A stretch of 21,473 bases of DNA from a virus. The notes beneath the pieces were generated by a model. That model searched no databases. It saw nothing but the letters and a program-made list of their open reading frames with translations, and was not told where the DNA came from. Shown here piece by piece: positions 21,181 to 21,473 of the stretch (position 1 is its first letter; each line of letters begins with the position of its first letter). Location: the IMG/VR virus record IMGVR_UViG_3300022743_000029, positions 1 to 21,473 of that record; one strand, 5' to 3'. Both the position numbers and the translations under genes were made by a program.

Positions 21181-21473
21181 CACAAAGCCCTCATGACCAT
21201 AGCCATCGCCGACATGGCTTCTGCCACCTGCTGCGCAACCTGGCGCCGCTCGTTGGGCGTCACCTTGCCGTCGGTCAAGGCCTTGCGCACGGCGCCGAAC
21301 ACGTCGCCAACCTCCTCACCAAGGCGGGCCAGCACCTGCACCGCGTCAGCAGGCTCAACCACCGCAGGGGCAGGCAGCGCCACATGGTCAAGTGCCGATG
21401 CCATCGCGTACAGAACGCGGTAATCACCCGCCACAGCCTGCATCTGCACCGATTCACGCAAGCTGAGCTTGTG
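21180..21473 (-). CDS. CII-like phage regulatory protein (CP76 family), partial
   Basis: The frame is open to the window edge, so the 5' part is missing. Visible residues begin HKLSLRESVQMQAVAGDYRV then LYAMASAL. In the CP76-type CII family this stretch, with L-x-L-x-x-A/S-V and the T/A-G-D-x-R/Y-x-L/V-x-A-x-A pattern, follows the DNA-binding N-terminus. The C-terminal part, LARLGEEVGDVFGAVRKALT then DGKVTPNERRQVAQQVAEAM, is a helical segment also typical of the family. It likely controls early or lysogenic transcription. A TTG at 21459-21461 could be read as a start, but the homologous sequence continues upstream, so I treat it as internal. Confidence 0.7.
   Translation of the reverse strand, partial: HKLSLRESVQMQAVAGDYRVLYAMASALDHVALPAPAVVEPADAVQVLARLGEEVGDVFGAVRKALTDGKVTPNERRQVAQQVAEAMSAMAMVMRAL

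Overview
The window is 21.5 kb of a tailed-phage genome, free or integrated as a prophage, with a temperate gene set. Every supported gene lies on the minus strand, so the biological order runs from position 21473 down to 1. The DNA is GC-rich. Family types (CP76-type CII, P27-type TerS, HK97-type head, long tape measure, GH19 endolysin) suggest a siphovirus of a GC-rich proteobacterium, most likely one of the Burkholderiales. The host assignment is inference from remembered family resemblance. No integrase, repressor or attachment site is in view; the left lysogeny arm would lie beyond 21473.

Early/replication module (21473 to 18323): a CII-like regulator cut by the window edge, a small winged-helix protein, a lambda-O-like initiator, a DnaB-type replicative helicase and a Q-like antiterminator. 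Most junctions overlap by a few bases (TGATG, ATGA, GTGA). Four 15-bp iterons followed by an AT-richer segment sit inside the initiator gene and look like the replication origin, laid out as in lambda.

Switch and packaging (18322 to 14221): a 149-bp gap after the Q-like gene holds an intrinsic terminator. Then come an HNH nuclease, a 98-bp gap that is the best cos candidate, TerS, TerL and portal.

Head and tail (14219 to 1510): prohead protease, a strong terminator, major capsid protein, a small protein, head-tail connector, head closure, gp10-like neck protein, tail terminator, tail tube protein, tail assembly chaperones joined by a probable programmed -1 frameshift, a 1476-residue tape measure, one tail protein of unknown role and a tail-fibre-like protein. 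No recognisable Dit/Tal/gpJ tail-tip genes are present. Hairpins follow the capsid and tail tube genes.

Lysis (1450 to 1): after a strong terminator come two small membrane proteins (holin/antiholin candidates), a GH19 endolysin and the N-terminal part of an Rz-like inner-membrane spanin cut by the left edge.

The genes work as one rightward-transcribed programme: CII and the initiator act early, the Q-like protein probably lets polymerase read through the several terminators of the late operon, and packaging, head, tail and lysis proteins follow. I saw no defence island, CRISPR array, transposon or RNA gene. The most unusual signals are the origin embedded in coding sequence and the tightly bounded frameshift site.
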